DNA of 64,000 bases. It comes from Pseudomonadota bacterium (GTDB taxonomy: Bacteria > Myxococcota > Myxococcia > Myxococcales > Myxococcaceae). Each line of letters begins with the position of its first letter. The first letter of the stretch is position 1. The notes under the pieces are model-generated. The model was given only the letters and a program-made list of their open reading frames with translations. It did not search any database and had not been told where the DNA came from. Positions 1-10,495 of this stretch are shown here, one piece after another. Position numbers and translations under genes: made by a program. The stretch is taken from assembly GCA_023426545.1 (NCBI GenBank), contig JAFAAN010000052.1, positions 72,128 through 136,127 of the forward strand. The letters run 5' to 3'.

Positions 1-669
1 TCGGGCGCCCACGCCTGCATCCTGCACTGGCACCACAATGACGGGCCGCTGGTCCCCGGCGACCTGCTGCTGCTGGACGCGGGCGTGGAGGGCCAGACGC
101 TCTACACCGCCGACATCACCCGCACCCTGCCCATCAGCGGGAAGTTCTCCAAGGAGCAGCGGGAAATCTACGAGTTGGTGCTGGCCGCCCAGGACGCGGC
201 CTTCGCCCAGGTGAAGCCCGGCAACGACTTCATGGAGCCCAACCGCGCGGCCATGCGCGTGCTCGCCGAGGGCCTGGAGTCCCTGGGCATCCTCGAAGAC
301 GCCGAGGACGCGCTCAAGGACGAGCACCAGTTCTACAAGCGCTACTCGCTCCACAACGTCAGCCACATGCTGGGCCTGGACGTGCATGACTGCGCCCAGG
401 CACGGCAGGAGGCCTACAAGTACGGGAAGCTCCAGCCGGGCATGGTGCTGACGGTGGAGCCCGGCCTGTACTTCCAGACGGACGACCTCACCGTGCCGCG
501 GCGCTACCGCGGCATCGGCGTGCGCATCGAGGACGACGTCGTCGTCACCGCGCGCGGCTGCAAGGTCCTCTCCGCCAGCATCCCCCGCGCCGCCAAGGAC
601 GTGGAGGCGTGGATGAAGTCCCTCTGGGCGGAGGGGAAGGCCGGCAAGAAGAAGAAAAAGAAGAAGTAG
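1..669 (+). CDS. pepP: Xaa-Pro aminopeptidase, M24 family (5' truncated by window edge)
   Basis: Metallo-aminopeptidase that removes the N-terminal residue in front of proline. The frame is open from base 1, so the true start lies outside the window; 222 residues of the C-terminal pita-bread domain are visible. The five metal ligands of the family are all present: Asp26 (LLDAG), Asp38 (ADIT), His122 (SHMLGLDVHD), Glu153 (VEPGLYF) and Glu177 (RIEDD). The protein ends in a lysine-rich tail (GKAG followed by seven Lys), unusual for the family and of unknown use. It converges on the DUF2914 gene with 8 bases between stops. Family assignment is firm; distinguishing aminopeptidase P from prolidase is less sure without the N-terminus. 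Confidence 0.88.
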   Translation, partial: SGAHACILHWHHNDGPLVPGDLLLLDAGVEGQTLYTADITRTLPISGKFSKEQREIYELVLAAQDAAFAQVKPGNDFMEPNRAAMRVLAEGLESLGILEDAEDALKDEHQFYKRYSLHNVSHMLGLDVHDCAQARQEAYKYGKLQPGMVLTVEPGLYFQTDDLTVPRRYRGIGVRIEDDVVVTARGCKVLSASIPRAAKDVEAWMKSLWAEGKAGKKKKKKK

Positions 670-677
670 GCACGGGC

Positions 678-2045
678 CTACTTCGGCTGCTGCGCGGCGG
701 TGGGCTTCGCGCCCGCCGCCGCGGTCCGCTCCTCCCACTCCGCCAGCGCCAGGGGCTTCACGTCCTTGAGCGTGGACACCGAGACGTCGAAGGTGCGAGG
801 CCCCGTGTTCGTGTCCGGCCCGGCGGTGAAGCTCAGCCGGTGGATTTCGTGCCCGTCCTCCGTCTCCAGCACCACGCGCCACTTACCGGGCTTCAGGTTG
901 GACGTCGTCGCGTAGTAGCGGTAACCGCCGTCCGTGCCGTTGCTGCTGACGGTGGCCATGAAGCCGTTGCCGTACGTCGTCCAGCCCTTCTGCGGGTCGT
1001 CGAAGTACCACCGCACGCGCACCCGGTACGACTGGAAGTGCTTCGGCGCGAAGATGCGGAAGAAGTAATAGGGCTTGTCCCCCGGCTGCATCAGGAAGTC
1101 CGGGCCGCCCCACGTCCAGGGCTTGTACCAGGCCCCGGAGTCCAGCGAGGACAGGTGGTAGACGCCCGGGCTCACCCGCTCCACCTGGTGATAGATGCCC
1201 GCGAACTGCACCGCCACCGGCAGCGGCGGAATCACGCCCGCCAGGTACAGCCCCAGCAGCGCGCCCTGCACGCCGAAGCCAGGGACAGCCACGTTGCGCA
1301 GCAGGTAGCGGCTGTCCGGGCGCCAGCGCCGGACGAGGCGCATCACGCCGAAGATGGCCGCCGAGCCCAGCACGATGGCCAGCAGGAAGACCCAGAAGCC
1401 CATGCGCCCGAGCACCACGGGGAGCAGGCAGATGAAGTACATCGTCACGCACAGGCTGAGCAGCACCATGCGCATGACGGGGCCCAGCTTGCGGAACACG
1501 GGCAGCTCATTGGCCGCCAGCAGGACGAAGAGGCCCACCACGAACAGGTAGGGCAGCGCGCCCGACGAGCTCCTGAAGAGCAGCAACATGAAGGCGCTGA
1601 GCAGACTTCCGAAGAGGAAGTGGATGGCATCCTCTCGCCAGCGCCACACCTTCAGGAGCAGCTTCGGCGGCTCCACGCCTTCCGGGTAGCACTGCTCCAG
1701 CAGCAGCAGCCCCGCGAGCACCAGCAGGTAGCCGAAGTTCTGCGCCAGCGTCAGCGTGTCGTCGATGCGGCTGATGGTGAGGACGTCGTAGAGGAAGCCG
1801 CTGAAGAAGAAGAGCGCAATCTCCCACTTCTCGTGGCGGGCGCGGAACTGCTGCACCTTGTCCATGAGGGTGGGCGCCTTCGCCGTCTCCACCAGGTCGT
1901 CCGGGTCCACCGCCACGCCTGGCGCCTGGGCCGGCAGCACGGTGTCCGTCAGGGCGACGGAGGCGTTGGTTTCGGGGACGGGGACGTTCGCGTCGGCGGC
2001 TTCGTCCGGGCTCTGGGGGGCGTTGTGTCGGTTGACTGTGACCAC
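678..2045 (-). CDS. DUF2914 multi-pass membrane protein
   Basis: A 455-residue protein with a hydrophilic N-terminal stretch of about 70 residues, roughly seven hydrophobic membrane segments between residues 75 and 280 (for example FLYDVLTI, GYLLVLAGLLLLEQ and LFVVGLFVLLAANEL), and a C-terminal soluble domain. The C-terminal part (about residues 330-420) has the W-Y-N-G-F and GxWRV pattern of DUF2914, a beta-rich extracytoplasmic domain of unknown function. The starting ATG at 2045 begins the only long frame; 89 bases separate it from the glutaredoxin gene upstream, so it may have its own promoter. No enzymatic residues are recognisable and no function is proposed. Confidence 0.8.
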   Translation of the reverse strand: MVTVNRHNAPQSPDEAADANVPVPETNASVALTDTVLPAQAPGVAVDPDDLVETAKAPTLMDKVQQFRARHEKWEIALFFFSGFLYDVLTISRIDDTLTLAQNFGYLLVLAGLLLLEQCYPEGVEPPKLLLKVWRWREDAIHFLFGSLLSAFMLLLFRSSSGALPYLFVVGLFVLLAANELPVFRKLGPVMRMVLLSLCVTMYFICLLPVVLGRMGFWVFLLAIVLGSAAIFGVMRLVRRWRPDSRYLLRNVAVPGFGVQGALLGLYLAGVIPPLPVAVQFAGIYHQVERVSPGVYHLSSLDSGAWYKPWTWGGPDFLMQPGDKPYYFFRIFAPKHFQSYRVRVRWYFDDPQKGWTTYGNGFMATVSSNGTDGGYRYYATTSNLKPGKWRVVLETEDGHEIHRLSFTAGPDTNTGPRTFDVSVSTLKDVKPLALAEWEERTAAAGAKPTAAQQPK

Positions 2046-2134
2046 GCGGGTTCCTCGAGGCAGCGGCCGCCCATCCTAGCCACAGCGAGGGGAGATGGTC
2101 TCCCCTCTCCCGCCAGGCCCGCGCGGACCGCCCG

Positions 2135-2455
2135 CTAGGCCGGGTTGTTGCCCGCGACCAGGTCGGCCAGCTCCCCGCGCTCGGCCAGCTCCATGAGGAT
2201 GTCCGAGCCGCCGATGAACTGCCCGTTGATGAAAACCTGCGGAATGGTGGGCCAGTTGGTGAAGTCCTTGATGCCCTGGCGCACCTCGGGGTCCGCGAGC
2301 ACGTCCACCGTGTGGACCTCACCGAGAGGCCGCAACAGCTGCAGGGCCCGCGCGGAGAAGCCGCACTGGGGGAACAGCGCATTGCCCTTCATGAAGAGCA
2401 CGATCTTGTGCGACTTCGTCTCCTGCTCCAGCCGTGCCTTGAGTTCAGGCGTCAT
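2135..2455 (-). CDS. grxD: Grx4-type monothiol glutaredoxin
   Basis: A 106-residue monothiol glutaredoxin with the signature CGFS motif (residues 31-34, PQCGFSARA), the WPTIPQ motif with its cis-proline, and the GGSDI glutathione-binding loop. Proteins of this family bind a [2Fe-2S] cluster with glutathione and deliver clusters or act with BolA partners. The ATG at 2455 is preceded by AAGGAG at good spacing. It is the last gene of yqgE-bolA-grxD and lies 15 bases after bolA, so the Grx4-BolA partnership is visible as an operon. Assignment is firm. Confidence 0.95.
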   Translation of the reverse strand: MTPELKARLEQETKSHKIVLFMKGNALFPQCGFSARALQLLRPLGEVHTVDVLADPEVRQGIKDFTNWPTIPQVFINGQFIGGSDILMELAERGELADLVAGNNPA

Positions 2456-2470
2456 GGGTACCGCTCCTTC

Positions 2471-2728
2471 TTAGCGAGTCCCGAGCTTCTTCCACTGCTC
2501 GGGAGAGTAGGTCTTCAACGCGAGCGCATGCAGCTCGCCGCTCTTCAGCCACTGTTGCAGGGGCGCGTACACGAGCTGGTGCTGTTGCACCATCGCCTTC
2601 CCCGTGAAGTCGGGGCTCACCACCCGGGCCTCGAAGTGGTCTCCCGTCCCCGTGTAGTCGCGCACCTCCACCTCGGAGCCCGGCAGGGCCTCCAGGATGC
2701 GGGCCCGGATGAATTCGGCGTCGAGCAT
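2471..2728 (-). CDS. bolA: BolA family protein
   Basis: An 85-residue BolA/IbaG-type protein. The typical core is visible: an acidic N-terminal helix (LDAEFIRARILEALPGSE), the V-x-D-Y-T-G-x-G-D-H-F strand with the conserved His that can ligate a [2Fe-2S] cluster, and the helix around QQHQLVYAPLQ. The frame is open further upstream to 2797, but the ATG at 2728 gives the normal family length and shares one base with the yqgE stop codon (TGATG), indicating translational coupling. BolA proteins pair with CGFS glutaredoxins, and one is encoded immediately downstream. Whether it is nearer BolA or IbaG cannot be settled by eye. Confidence 0.9.
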   Translation of the reverse strand: MLDAEFIRARILEALPGSEVEVRDYTGTGDHFEARVVSPDFTGKAMVQQHQLVYAPLQQWLKSGELHALALKTYSPEQWKKLGTR

Positions 2729-3273
2729 CAGTTCATTCCCCTTCCCATCACCAGCATGGCGGGGTCCACCCCCATGCTTCGCAGAGTCGCATCCCACAGC
2801 TTCGCGGGCTCCTGGCCAAACGCAACCTCCGCGGTGGCCTCGGTGAAGAGCCAGGCGCCGGCGGCAATCTCGTTCTCCAACTGGCGGGGGCCCCAGCCCG
2901 CGTAGCCCAGGCAGAAGCGCAGGCGCGGATTCGGGTTGGTCAGCAGGGGCCCCAGGGCGTCCAGCGTCACGCTCAGGAACAGGCCGGGGAGCACCGCGTG
3001 CTTCTCCCGCTGCTCCGCGTCGTCGTGGAGGACGAAGCCCCGCTGCGGCTCCACCGGGCCGCCCAGGAAGACGGCATGCTCCTTGCGCCCGGTGGCGATG
3101 CCCAGGTTCTGCCCGCGCGCCAGCTCGCCGAGCGTGAGGGGAGCGGCCCGGTTGATGACGAGCCCCATCGAGCCCGTCTCGCTGTGCTCGAGCATCAGGA
3201 CGACCGCACGGTAGAAGTTCGGATCGCCGAGCTGGGGCATGGCCAGCAACAAGCCGGGGGCGAGGTTCTTCAC
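2728..3273 (-). CDS. yqgE: YqgE/AlgH family protein
   Basis: A 181-residue member of the UPF0301 (YqgE/AlgH) family, recognisable from the N-terminal LAPGLLLAMPQLGDPNF segment, the GSMGLVINR motif, the FLGGPVE motif and the C-terminal YAGWGPRQLENEI segment. The function of the family is not established; AlgH was named for an effect on alginate regulation in Pseudomonas. It is the first gene of an overlapping yqgE-bolA-grxD unit, which links it here to iron-sulphur or redox proteins. The ATG at 3273 starts the canonical N-terminus. Confidence 0.93.
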   Translation of the reverse strand: MKNLAPGLLLAMPQLGDPNFYRAVVLMLEHSETGSMGLVINRAAPLTLGELARGQNLGIATGRKEHAVFLGGPVEPQRGFVLHDDAEQREKHAVLPGLFLSVTLDALGPLLTNPNPRLRFCLGYAGWGPRQLENEIAAGAWLFTEATAEVAFGQEPAKLWDATLRSMGVDPAMLVMGRGMN

Positions 3274-3344
3274 GGAAGGAGCATCAACCGTTCACGCGGA
3301 TGGCGCAACCGGAACTCGCCCCGGCGGCCCTCGCCAGAGGGGCG

Positions 3345-3806
3345 TCAGTGCCAGCTCGTATGCCGGGACTGGAGCGCCTCGGCCAGCCGCTGGGGGTCCA
3401 GGGGCTTGCCGATGAAGAGGTCCGCCCCCAGCCCCTTGCACTTGCGCGCCATGGCCGCGTCACTCAGGGCGCTCACGCCGATGAGCACGGACTGGGGGAA
3501 GCGCTCGCGCAGCCGGGACATCAAAGTGGCCCCGCTGCGGCCCGGCAGGAAGACGTCCACGACGGCGGCGTCCATGCGCTTGTTGCGCACGGCGAACTCC
3601 GCCTCCTCGGCGCTGCCCACGGGCAGGGGCTCGTAGCCCCAGCCCGCCAGCATCTCCACGAGGATTTCTCGGTGGGCCGGGTCGTCCTCGACGACGAGCA
3701 CCGCGCCGCGCACGGGCTCCAGCTTGAGCGCGTCCGTGCGCTCCTCGCGCTCACGGGCGTCGAGTCCGGTGGAGGTGGCAAGCTCTTCGATGGGCATGAG
3801 GGACAT
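3345..3806 (-). CDS. Single-domain response regulator (receiver domain)
   Basis: A 153-residue protein consisting of an N-terminal stretch of about 34 residues and one CheY-like receiver domain. The acidic pocket (VVEDDPAH), the phospho-acceptor Asp (AAVVDVFLPG), the conserved Ser in GVSAL and the Lys in IGKPL are all present, so it should be phosphorylatable. There is no output domain. The frame remains open far upstream, but the ATG at 3806 (or 3797) begins a sensible N-terminus; neither has a strong ribosome binding site. It follows the peptide importer permease genes by 104 bases; no cognate kinase is in the window. Confidence 0.85.
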   Translation of the reverse strand: MSLMPIEELATSTGLDAREREERTDALKLEPVRGAVLVVEDDPAHREILVEMLAGWGYEPLPVGSAEEAEFAVRNKRMDAAVVDVFLPGRSGATLMSRLRERFPQSVLIGVSALSDAAMARKCKGLGADLFIGKPLDPQRLAEALQSRHTSWH

Positions 3807-3910
3807 GGGGGGCACCGATGTGGGCAAAAGGTTTCTGTGTGAGGACAACGCCCCCCTCAACGTTGGGAATTCCACTTCCGTCCGTGGTGACACCCCGTGC
3901 GCGGTGTCCG

Positions 3911-4723
3911 TCAGGCCGCCCGGCGAGGGGCCTCGGAGAGCGCCTGGGAGGCGAGCGAGGCGCCGAGCACCAGCAGCACGAGCAGCGCCCATGCGGGCAG
4001 CACCACCCGGCCGCCGCCCTCGTAGATGAGTGCCGCGTAGCTGGTGCCCAGGTACCGGCCCAGGGACATGGGCTCCATGCGGGCGATGCCGAAGAAGCTG
4101 ACGGTGGACTCGGTGAGGATGGCGGCCGGGAGGCGGGAGAGGAACACCGCCAGCGCGAAGGGCCGCAAGGCGGGCCACAGGTGGACGCGCAGCAGGTGCA
4201 GCCCCCCGCCGCCGAGCGCGCGGGACGCGGCCACGTACTCCTGCGCTTCGAGCGTCGCCAGGCGGTTGCGGAACATGCGCGCGGGGCCCGCCCAGCCCAC
4301 CAGGGCCAGTGAGACGACCATCAACCCGAACGGCCCCAGGCCCCCGCCCTGCCCCGCGTCCGCGAGCGACTGCCCCGCGAGCTGGAGCACCATCACCACC
4401 AGCACGTCGGGGAGGGCGAAGACGGCATCCACCGCGCGCAGCAACGCCTGCTCCACCACGCCGCCGGAGAGCCGCGCCACCGCCGCGACGGTGAGGCCGA
4501 GGAGCGTGGAGAGCGCGCCCGCAGCGAGCCCCACGGCGAGGGACACCCAGAGCCCACCAAAGGCCAGCTCGCACACGCTGCGGTCCGGGCGCGTGGGGTC
4601 CAGGCCCAGCGGGCAGCCCTGGGCCAGCGACTCGGGGAAGAGCCGCCCCGCGACGAGGCTGAGCAGGCCCAGGCCGACGAGCAGCGCCAGTCCAACGCGG
4701 GCGCGTGTGGGGACGCGGCTCAT
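3911..4723 (-). CDS. Peptide ABC transporter permease, DppC/OppC-like
   Basis: A 270-residue inner-membrane permease of the binding-protein-dependent peptide/nickel importer family. It has an N-terminal membrane segment (VGLALLVGLGLLSLVAGRL), a short periplasmic loop, and a five-to-six-segment core with the EAA loop region (AQEYVAASRALGGGGLHLLRVHLWP), which contacts the transporter ATPase. The start at 4723 overlaps the stop of the upstream permease by four bases (ATGA), so the two are coupled. It is the last gene of the importer set; no ATPase (DppD/F) gene follows, so energy must come from a subunit encoded elsewhere. Confidence 0.88.
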   Translation of the reverse strand: MSRVPTRARVGLALLVGLGLLSLVAGRLFPESLAQGCPLGLDPTRPDRSVCELAFGGLWVSLAVGLAAGALSTLLGLTVAAVARLSGGVVEQALLRAVDAVFALPDVLVVMVLQLAGQSLADAGQGGGLGPFGLMVVSLALVGWAGPARMFRNRLATLEAQEYVAASRALGGGGLHLLRVHLWPALRPFALAVFLSRLPAAILTESTVSFFGIARMEPMSLGRYLGTSYAALIYEGGGRVVLPAWALLVLLVLGASLASQALSEAPRRAA

Positions 4724-5604
4724 GTCGTGGCCTCCCGGGAGCGCGGGTCCACGGCGTAGCGCAGCACCTCCACCGCGAGGCTCACGACGACGAGCAAGGT
4801 GGCGAAAGCGGTGGTGGCGACGACGACGACGGCCACCTGCTTGTTGAGCACCGCGAGGACGTAGAGCTGGCCGAAGTACGGCAGCCCCAGGACGCGCTCC
4901 GCGGCGAACGAGCCGGCGAGCAGCGACGTGGCCACCGGCCCCACCGCGTCCAGCATCGCGGGCCACACGTTGGGCAGCACGTGACGGCACAGGACGGTGG
5001 CGCGCGAGAGGCCCTTGCCCAGCGCGGTGCGCACGTAGTCGCGCGACAGCTCCGCCTCCAGCGAGTCACCCACGAGCGTGCCCAGGAAGATGCCGGGCCA
5101 GAGCGACGTCACCAGGGCCGCGCACAGCTCCGGCAGCAGGTGCCCGCGCTCCACCACGGCGGGAGCCAGGAGCAGCGCGGGGATGAAGACGGGGGTGCCG
5201 AAGGCGACGGCGGGCACCACGTCGCCCATCGCGGCCCAGCGCCCCTTGCGCCAGCGCGTGCGCAGCAGCGCGAAGCCCAGGGCCCACAGCAGCGCGAGCG
5301 GCAGCGCCATCAGCCCCACGCCGATGCTGCCGGAGAGCTTCGTGAGCAGCTCGTCGCCGGTGATGCCCTGGGCGCTCGTGCCCAGCCGCTCGCCGCGCAG
5401 CAGCTTCTCCCACGGGCGAAGGAAGCCCAGCGGCTCACCGATGCCCAGGTCCCGCCGATACGAGGCCGCCAGCTCCCCCGACACCTGCCGCTTGGCGTCC
5501 GTCTCCGTGGTGAGCGGCAGCGCGGTCATGAGGAAGTACGACGCGAGCGCCACCACTGGCACCAGCACCACCTGCCGCAACAGGCGCTGGACCACGGCCT
5601 TCAT
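4720..5604 (-). CDS. Peptide ABC transporter permease, DppB/OppB-like
   Basis: A 294-residue permease with the DppB-type layout: N-terminal membrane helix (VVLVPVVALASYFLMTALP), a periplasmic region of about 75 residues, then a membrane core with the EAA-type loop (LSRDYVRTALGKGLSRATVLCRHVLPN). The ATG at 5604 directly opens this pattern; the longer upstream reading frame is mostly repeat DNA. It overlaps the DppC-like gene by four bases. The solute-binding lipoprotein gene lies upstream across a 388-base gap filled partly by a tandem repeat. Substrate is predicted to be peptides from the family, but is not proven. Confidence 0.88.
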   Translation of the reverse strand: MKAVVQRLLRQVVLVPVVALASYFLMTALPLTTETDAKRQVSGELAASYRRDLGIGEPLGFLRPWEKLLRGERLGTSAQGITGDELLTKLSGSIGVGLMALPLALLWALGFALLRTRWRKGRWAAMGDVVPAVAFGTPVFIPALLLAPAVVERGHLLPELCAALVTSLWPGIFLGTLVGDSLEAELSRDYVRTALGKGLSRATVLCRHVLPNVWPAMLDAVGPVATSLLAGSFAAERVLGLPYFGQLYVLAVLNKQVAVVVVATTAFATLLVVVSLAVEVLRYAVDPRSREATT

Positions 5605-5721
5605 GGCGTGCCTCGTGCGTCGAGGGTGACAACGCCCGCCATGCCCCGGCTGGGCGCCCGAACACGCCGGACGCGCGCCCCAGACGGACCTCGCCGCCGC
5701 ATGACCTGGCGCTGCACTGGG

Positions 5722-5916
5722 TGATTCGGACGGGCACACAGGGACCGGCGCGGCACCGCATGGCTCGCACAGGCACACAGGGGACGGCGCGGCACCGCAT
5801 GGCTCGCATAGGCAGATAGGGAACGGCACGGCACCACGTGGCTCGCGCGGGCACACTGGGACCGAAGCGGCACCGTGTGGCTCGCACGAGCACGCAGGGA
5901 GCGGCTCGCCACCGGG
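5722..5916. repeat. 39-bp tandem repeat (about five copies) in an intergenic gap
   Basis: Five imperfect units begin at 5722, 5761, 5800, 5839 and 5878, an exact 39-base period. Units share TGGCTCGC, a GGCACACAGGGA-like core and GCGGCACCGC. The repeat sits in the 388-base gap 5605-5992 inside the peptide-importer gene set. The rest of the gap shows nothing recognisable. Because 39 is divisible by three the repeat is open in several frames, but there is no supported start or conserved protein, so it is treated as noncoding. Confidence 0.9.
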
Positions 5917-5992
5917 CCCCAGCCGCCGCGGGTCCGACGCGCGGTGCATGGAGTGCCCGTACGATGAAGCGGGCCCTGTCCAGCGCGGGCGC

Positions 5993-7696
5993 TCATGGCG
6001 CCTCCCGCGCCTGGGCCGTGCCCGCATCACGCTCCATGCGCAGCGCGCGCAGCGCCAGGAAGTTGAACGGGTCCACATCCAGCCCGCGCAGGCGCGCCCG
6101 CGCGCGGTAGTAGCGGTCCGGGTGGTACAGGGGCGCAATCACCGCCTGCTCCCCGACCAGCACCTCCTGCGCCTGGACGTACTGCGCGCGGGCGCTCGCA
6201 TCGTCCGGGGCGCCATCCCCGGCCTCGAGCAGCCGCTCGAAGCGCGCCATGGGCTCGCCTCCCGCCTGCGTCTCCCAGCCCGTCTGGTGATTGCCCTCCC
6301 GCTCGAAGAGCGTGAAGAACGTGTTCGGGTGCGCGTAGTCGGCCCCCAGGCGCCGCAGGTACAGGTCGTACGCGCGAGGCCCCTGCGCCGAGCGCCGCGC
6401 AATCTCCGCCGAGAAGTCCGAGCGCGGCTCGATCACTACCCGCACACCGACCCGGGTAAGCTGCGCGGCCACGCGCTCCGCGATGGCCACCTCCGGAACG
6501 AACCCATCCCCCGACCGGTAGACGAGCCGCAGGGGCCGCTCCAAGCCCGTGACGTCCGCCAGCTCCGCCCGCGCCTGCTCCGGCGCATAGTGCGGCAGGC
6601 GCGCGGCCTCCTCCGGGGTCGCGGAGATGGGAAGCTCCGGCGGCAACAGCACGTGGGACGGACGCGCCGCCGGAAGCAGCCCCGCGACCAGCGCCTCGCG
6701 GTCCAGCGCCCGGGACAACGCGCGCCGCACCTCGGGCCGGTCCAGCGGCGCCCTCTCCGTGTTGAAGGCCAGGAAGTACGTGGACAGCAGCGGCTCGCGG
6801 CGCAGGTCGCCGGGCCGGTGGATGCGCAGCGCCGCGGCGCTGTCCACGAAGACGAAGTCCACGCGCCCGCGCTCATACATCGCCGGGCCAATCTCCGACT
6901 TCATCAGCGTGATAACAGGCGCGGGTGCCTCGCCCTCCGCCAGCGGCGGAGGAAACGCCGATGCCGGGTTGTAGACGAGCCGAACGCGCTCCCCCGCCCG
7001 GTCCCACTGCTCGACGCGGTAGGGGCCCAGGGCCAGCGGCCGGCCGTCGCGCGGGCGGTCGAAGTAGTCGCGCACCTCCTCGTCCGACTTCCCCTCCAGG
7101 TCCGCCGAGGGCGCTGGATAGAACAGGTACACGTTGGCCACGCGGGCCAGGAAGTAGCTGCGCGGTCGCGCCAGCGTCACCCGCAGCGTGTGCGCGTCCA
7201 ACGCCTCCACGCCCACGCGCTCCAGCGCTGCGCGGACCTCGGCCTCCGGCGCGCCCCGCTCCTGGAGGGCCAGCGCCTCCGAGGCCCCTTCCAGGTCCGC
7301 CATCTCCCCGCGCTCGCGGCCCCGCAGCGCGCGCCGCCAACCCACGACGAAATCCCGGGCGACGAGCGGCGCGCCATTGGACCAGCGCACGTCCCCGCGC
7401 AGGTGGAACGTGTAGACGTCGCGCCCCTGGGCATCGGCCGCGCGCTCCCACCGCTCGGCCAGTCCCGGCACCACGCTGTGGTCCGGCCCGAGCTGCGTGA
7501 GCCCGCGCTGGGTCGCCAGCATCACCGGGTAGTTGGCCCAGCTGTCCGGGTCCGAGTGGCTCCAGTCCAGCGTGGTGGGCATGGCCGGCACCACCACCTT
7601 CACGCCGGGCTCCGGCTGGAAGCCGCACGGCCCGCACGACGCGGCCACCACCGCCACCAGGTACCACCACCACCGGAGTCGAGCGCGCGGAGCCAC
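5993..7696 (-). CDS. Peptide ABC transporter solute-binding lipoprotein (SBP family 5)
   Basis: A 567-residue extracytoplasmic solute-binding protein of the DppA/OppA cluster. The N-terminus is a lipoprotein signal: Arg-rich start, hydrophobic YLVAVVAASC and a lipobox ending at Cys21 or so. The family pattern is clear in VPGLAERWE, YTFHLRGDVRWSNGAPLVARDFVVGWRR (split here by the domain) and the later LALGPYRVEQW segment. The GTG at 7696 was chosen because AAGGAG lies four bases upstream; the longer ATG frame has no such site. It precedes the two permease genes. It should capture peptides outside the inner membrane; specificity is unknown. Confidence 0.9.
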   Translation of the reverse strand: MAPRARLRWWWYLVAVVAASCGPCGFQPEPGVKVVVPAMPTTLDWSHSDPDSWANYPVMLATQRGLTQLGPDHSVVPGLAERWERAADAQGRDVYTFHLRGDVRWSNGAPLVARDFVVGWRRALRGRERGEMADLEGASEALALQERGAPEAEVRAALERVGVEALDAHTLRVTLARPRSYFLARVANVYLFYPAPSADLEGKSDEEVRDYFDRPRDGRPLALGPYRVEQWDRAGERVRLVYNPASAFPPPLAEGEAPAPVITLMKSEIGPAMYERGRVDFVFVDSAAALRIHRPGDLRREPLLSTYFLAFNTERAPLDRPEVRRALSRALDREALVAGLLPAARPSHVLLPPELPISATPEEAARLPHYAPEQARAELADVTGLERPLRLVYRSGDGFVPEVAIAERVAAQLTRVGVRVVIEPRSDFSAEIARRSAQGPRAYDLYLRRLGADYAHPNTFFTLFEREGNHQTGWETQAGGEPMARFERLLEAGDGAPDDASARAQYVQAQEVLVGEQAVIAPLYHPDRYYRARARLRGLDVDPFNFLALRALRMERDAGTAQAREAP

Positions 7697-7837
7697 CAGG
7701 CTCCTTCTACCCCGAAGCCCCGGGCCCCCGAAAAGGAGAAGCCAGGCACCCCGGCGGCCCTGGCCGCACGGTGTCCTGGCTTCCCTCCAGCTCACGCCGA
7801 CGGGCACGGCGGCCCGCCAGCGCCTGTCACCTCATCG

Positions 7838-10297
<2,460 letters not shown>

Positions 10298-10460
10298 GTA
10301 TCCGCCACCTGCGGGCCGTCGTTGATTCAGGCCCTTAGAAGAGTTGCCCGTCCGCTCGCTCGCCGAGCCTTCGTACGGGATGCAGCAGTTCTATAACACG
10401 GCGATTCGCGGCGCCGTTCCCCGGCTCAAGATTGGGGAACGGCGTCGTGCCATCAAGGGA

Positions 10461-10483
10461 ACACCCGAAGCTCCCTCGGGTGT
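10461..10483 (-). terminator. Perfect hairpin between prolyl oligopeptidase and lon
   Basis: An 8-bp perfect inverted repeat, ACACCCGA at 10461-10468 and TCGGGTGT at 10476-10483, with a 7-base loop, 13 bases past the stop of the oligopeptidase gene. There is no T-run, so it may be a weak terminator or processing/stability element rather than a classical intrinsic terminator. Confidence 0.5.
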
Positions 10484-10495
10484 CCGCCGAGGGTG

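Noticed and set aside
5722..5916. Possible CRISPR array.
   Set aside because: Units are contiguous with no variable spacers, and no cas genes are near; it is a plain tandem repeat.
5601..5996. A 131-codon minus-strand frame across the 39-bp repeat.
   Set aside because: Openness follows from the period being divisible by three; the product is only a 13-residue repeat with no ribosome binding site.
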